64,000 bases of DNA from Planctomycetota bacterium (lineage in GTDB: Bacteria; Planctomycetota; MHYJ01; WSZJ01; JACPWG01): assembly GCA_016197205.1 (NCBI GenBank), contig JACPWG010000081.1, positions 209,139 to 273,138 on the forward strand, written 5' to 3'. The first letter of the stretch is position 1. The number at the start of each line of letters is the position of its first letter. Below, piece by piece: positions 61,426 through 64,000 of the stretch. A program made the position numbers and the translations under genes. The notes beneath the pieces were generated by a model. The model saw only the letters and a list, made by a program, of their open reading frames with translations. It was not told the DNA's origin and made no database searches.

Positions 61426-64000
61426 ATGCTTCTTCCCCTCACCCTGACCGAGTTGCTCACACGCTGCGCTGCCGACGCGGGCGAGTCCCCCCCGCCGTCG
61501 GTCACGCCCGAACTCCTCGCCTTCGAGGCCATCGAGGACCGGATCGACTCCCTCTTCGAGGCGGACTGGTCGCGGCTTGCGCGGGTCGCCCTCGCCGAGC
61601 ACGGCGGCCTCATGCCGGCGACCCGGTGGCGACCGATCGTCCCCGAGAACCGGCGCGGGACCCTCCCCGCACGGATGGGGCGCGCGCTCGAGGACGCCCG
61701 CCTGGGCGCCATCGGCGAGCTGGACGCCGGTCGGGCCGGCTTCGACGCGGGTCCGGAGTCGATCGTGCTCTTCCCCGAGGTCGCCGAGGCATGGCTCCGC
61801 GAGCTGCCGCTTAAGGTCCCGGCGGAGGCGCGCGTGGTCGACCGCCCACCCGCGCTCGGACGGCTCCTCGCGGAAATGCTGCTGACCCTGCGCAAGACGC
61901 GCCTCTACCTCGAGCGCGGGACCCTCAGCGAATGGTCGGTGAAGCAGGTCTGCGACGGCCGCGAGCAGCCCGACGCCCTGCGGGGCCCCCTCCGCCGCAT
62001 GTGGCCGACGGTCCTCCAGCTTTGCATCCAAAAGCAGCTCTGCTCCCTGGCGGGCGACGGCTCCCTGCGCCCCGTCCCCGCGGACGCGTCCTGGCTGGAC
62101 CTCGCGCCCGAGGAACGCGACCGACAGGCCTTTCTGTTCTTTTTTTCGGAGACCGCGGCCCCGTACGGCGGCGACATCCTCGGGCCCCTGCCCGCGACCT
62201 TCGTTCGGGCCTTTCGTGGGCTCGATCCGTATCGCTGGTACCCGCGCTTCGCCTTCACCCGGCTCACGCTCCACGCCTTTCTCCGCGAGCGGGCCGCCGG
62301 GGGGGCACGTCCGGTCCCCGCGCCTCCCCCTGCGGAGCGCACGGAGGAGTCGTTCACGGGCTCGGAGCTCGTCGAGGCCCGGCTCGCCGCCTGGGTGTCC
62401 GAGTTCCTTGCCGCCCTTGGCCTCGTCGGCGCCGCGCTCGACCGGGGCGGGCAGGCCCTCGGCATCCGCCTCTCCCCGTTCGCGCGCGAGTCGCTCGCCG
62501 CCCTCCCGGCCTTCCCGGCCCCGCCGCCCACGCCGGCCCCCGCGCCCGCCCACGAAGCGCCACCCGCGATCGAGGTCGTCGCGACGGTCGCGCCTGCGCC
62601 GCGCCCCGCCCCGCCCGCCGGGCCGCCTCCGCTCGTGCTGGGTCGCGACGATGGGCCACGCCCGCTCCCGTCGCTCGACGGCCTCTTCACGCCGCCCCTC
62701 GCCGACTGCCTCGCGTCGCTGAGCGCCGCGGACCTGCTCGAGGTCGCCGGCCACTTCCGCAAGCATCGGAGCCTCGACGCACGCGACCGCTCCACGCTCA
62801 TCGCGGGCATCCTCGAGGTCGTCGCCTCGCGCCCGCCCCAGCTCCGACTCTTCTGGACCCTCTCCGAACCCGAGCTGCGCACGCTCGTCCTCTTCGCCCA
62901 GCGCGGCGGCAAGCTCCCTCTCGCGGAATTGCAGGCGCGGCCCGAAGCAGCCGGAGTCGAGCTGGCCCGGCTCCGTCGCGCAGGGCTCCTCTTTCCCGCG
63001 TCCGGTTCGGGCGCCGGCGAGAGCCTGCTGCTGCCCGCGGACTTCCTCTTCTACGCGGAGCTGCCGCGGCCCCGTCTCGGCCTGGTCGCCGGGCTGGGCT
63101 TCTATGACGCCCCGGCCCTCGCGATCCTGCGCGACCACCTCGGCGTCGCGCACGCGGACGACCTTCCCACGACGCGGGCCCGCATCCTCCATTTCCTGGG
63201 CCTCCAGGTGCCGGACCTGCTCCGGTCCCTCGAGCCGCGCGGTCGACAAATCCTGAATGCCGTCGTGGAGCGCGGCGGGCGCTGCCCCCTCTTCGAATTC
63301 GCCGCCGAACACGGCCTCTCCTCGGCGTGGGTGTTCACGGCGCGCGACCTCGTCGGGACGGCGCGCCGCGGCGAGCGGCCCACGCCCGTGCAGGACCTCT
63401 TCCGGAAGGGGCTCCTGGTGCCCGGCAGCGGCAGCGCCGGCGGCGGCCCCGAGGTCGTGGCCGTGCCGCGCGAGCTGGAGCCCGTGCTCTCCCAGGAGGT
63501 CCGCGAACGCTGGGAGGCGGAGCGCCGCGAGCTGCTCGCGCGCCTCGCCGTGGAAGCGCCGGAGCCCGACCTCCGGCCGCGCCCGGGCGTCCCGGTCCGC
63601 GACTTCCGGCGCGTGTTCCTCGCCGTCGACGCCCTTGGCGTCGCAACCACGCAGGCCGGGGAGCCGGTGAAGGCGGACCTCAAGCGGCTGCACCGGGTGC
63701 TCGGGCTCGAGGCCGGGTACCTGGACTCCCTCCTCGCCTTCGCGGCCACCACCGGGCTCGCGGCCGCGAGCTCAGGTGAATACCGTATCCTGCGCGCGGG
63801 CTGGGAATTCGCGGCCGCCCCCGAAGACGCACGACCGTCGCTCCTCGCCGCGCTCCTGCTCCGCGGCGGCGACGCGGGTCCGGCAACCGCGGGGGCCGGC
63901 CCCGCGCCCGCCGCCGTCGCTCCCGCCACGACCCCTCCGCCCGCGTCCGGCGGCGCCCCCTTCCTTGCGCGGCGCAGCGCACGAACGCGCAAGGCCCTGC
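61426..64000 (+). CDS. Large protein next to the XPB helicase, possibly helicase-associated; 3' end outside window
   Basis: The frame from ATG 61426 is open to the window edge (858 codons visible). It begins LLPLTLTELLTRCAADAG, is predominantly helical and leucine-rich with winged-helix-like stretches (ILNAVVERGGRCPLFEFAAE, DLKRLHRVLGLEAGYLDSLL), and has Pro/Ala linkers around residues 365-405 and 825-845. In several bacterial groups an XPB gene is followed by a large Helicase_C_3 or winged-helix protein thought to act with it; the context fits but I cannot see a diagnostic motif. No clear ribosome site, because R7 occupies that place. Confidence 0.7.
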   Translation, partial: MLLPLTLTELLTRCAADAGESPPPSVTPELLAFEAIEDRIDSLFEADWSRLARVALAEHGGLMPATRWRPIVPENRRGTLPARMGRALEDARLGAIGELDAGRAGFDAGPESIVLFPEVAEAWLRELPLKVPAEARVVDRPPALGRLLAEMLLTLRKTRLYLERGTLSEWSVKQVCDGREQPDALRGPLRRMWPTVLQLCIQKQLCSLAGDGSLRPVPADASWLDLAPEERDRQAFLFFFSETAAPYGGDILGPLPATFVRAFRGLDPYRWYPRFAFTRLTLHAFLRERAAGGARPVPAPPPAERTEESFTGSELVEARLAAWVSEFLAALGLVGAALDRGGQALGIRLSPFARESLAALPAFPAPPPTPAPAPAHEAPPAIEVVATVAPAPRPAPPAGPPPLVLGRDDGPRPLPSLDGLFTPPLADCLASLSAADLLEVAGHFRKHRSLDARDRSTLIAGILEVVASRPPQLRLFWTLSEPELRTLVLFAQRGGKLPLAELQARPEAAGVELARLRRAGLLFPASGSGAGESLLLPADFLFYAELPRPRLGLVAGLGFYDAPALAILRDHLGVAHADDLPTTRARILHFLGLQVPDLLRSLEPRGRQILNAVVERGGRCPLFEFAAEHGLSSAWVFTARDLVGTARRGERPTPVQDLFRKGLLVPGSGSAGGGPEVVAVPRELEPVLSQEVRERWEAERRELLARLAVEAPEPDLRPRPGVPVRDFRRVFLAVDALGVATTQAGEPVKADLKRLHRVLGLEAGYLDSLLAFAATTGLAAASSGEYRILRAGWEFAAAPEDARPSLLAALLLRGGDAGPATAGAGPAPAAVAPATTPPPASGGAPFLARRSARTRKAL

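Overview
The window is 64 kb of very GC-rich bacterial DNA with long, overlapping open frames, and carries about 37 genes I can support. Several traits fit a Planctomycetota-like (PVC or related deep-branching) environmental bacterium: Ser/Thr kinases fused to zinc ribbons and TPR arrays, single-domain Rcp1-type receivers, PilT-like ATPases with long Pro/Ala-rich extensions, an XPB-type helicase, and intergenic DNA full of palindromic repeats. That placement is inference; there is no rRNA to confirm it, and I saw no tRNA, CRISPR array or transposase.

Layout. 1-3300: C-terminal end of uvrC, a GAF-type class III nucleotide cyclase, and a membrane protein with a damaged-looking 5' part. 3.7-7.3 kb (minus): MprF-like lysyl-lipid synthase/flippase and a secreted beta-rich protein. 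8.1-14.8 kb: a signalling cluster (cNMP-binding/degenerate GGDEF protein, receiver-PAS-GAF-PAS histidine kinase, two receivers plus active GGDEF, membrane histidine kinase). 15.6-16.6 kb: an AbiEii-type toxin-antitoxin-like pair. 17-31 kb: a Ser/Thr kinase island. Two homologous predicted pseudokinases (16991-18307 and 29638-30972) bracket a tandem kinase/pseudokinase with Zn-ribbon, STAS-like and TPR parts (18439-22230) and a 2,037-residue transmembrane kinase with 24 unusual 46-residue TPR-like repeats (22233-28346).

31.6-48.2 kb is mixed housekeeping and accessory: a secreted alpha/beta hydrolase, Nudix hydrolase, envelope proteins, a TetR-diiron protein operon with a well-formed promoter/operator, M28 peptidase, double-VWA membrane protein, MotA/TolQ/ExbB-like channel, phosphomannomutase and an orphan receiver. 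48.7-59.1 kb holds four consecutive PilT-family genes. They read as a duplicated two-gene cassette whose second copy has lost catalytic residues and, in one member, gained about 1,550 residues of Pro/Ala-rich linker. 59.5-64 kb: XPB-like helicase and a large partner-like protein running off the window.

Two themes link the regions. First, one N-terminal helical module (MshEN/GspE-N-like) is shared by the kinases and the long PilT-like proteins, and both families come as active enzymes beside pseudo-enzymes, so a kinase/pilus-ATPase signalling network is a reasonable hypothesis. Second, the gaps hold at least six families of palindromic, non-coding repeats. One family supplies or overlaps the stop codon of three genes, another sits at gene 3' ends, and a third lies directly before two start codons.
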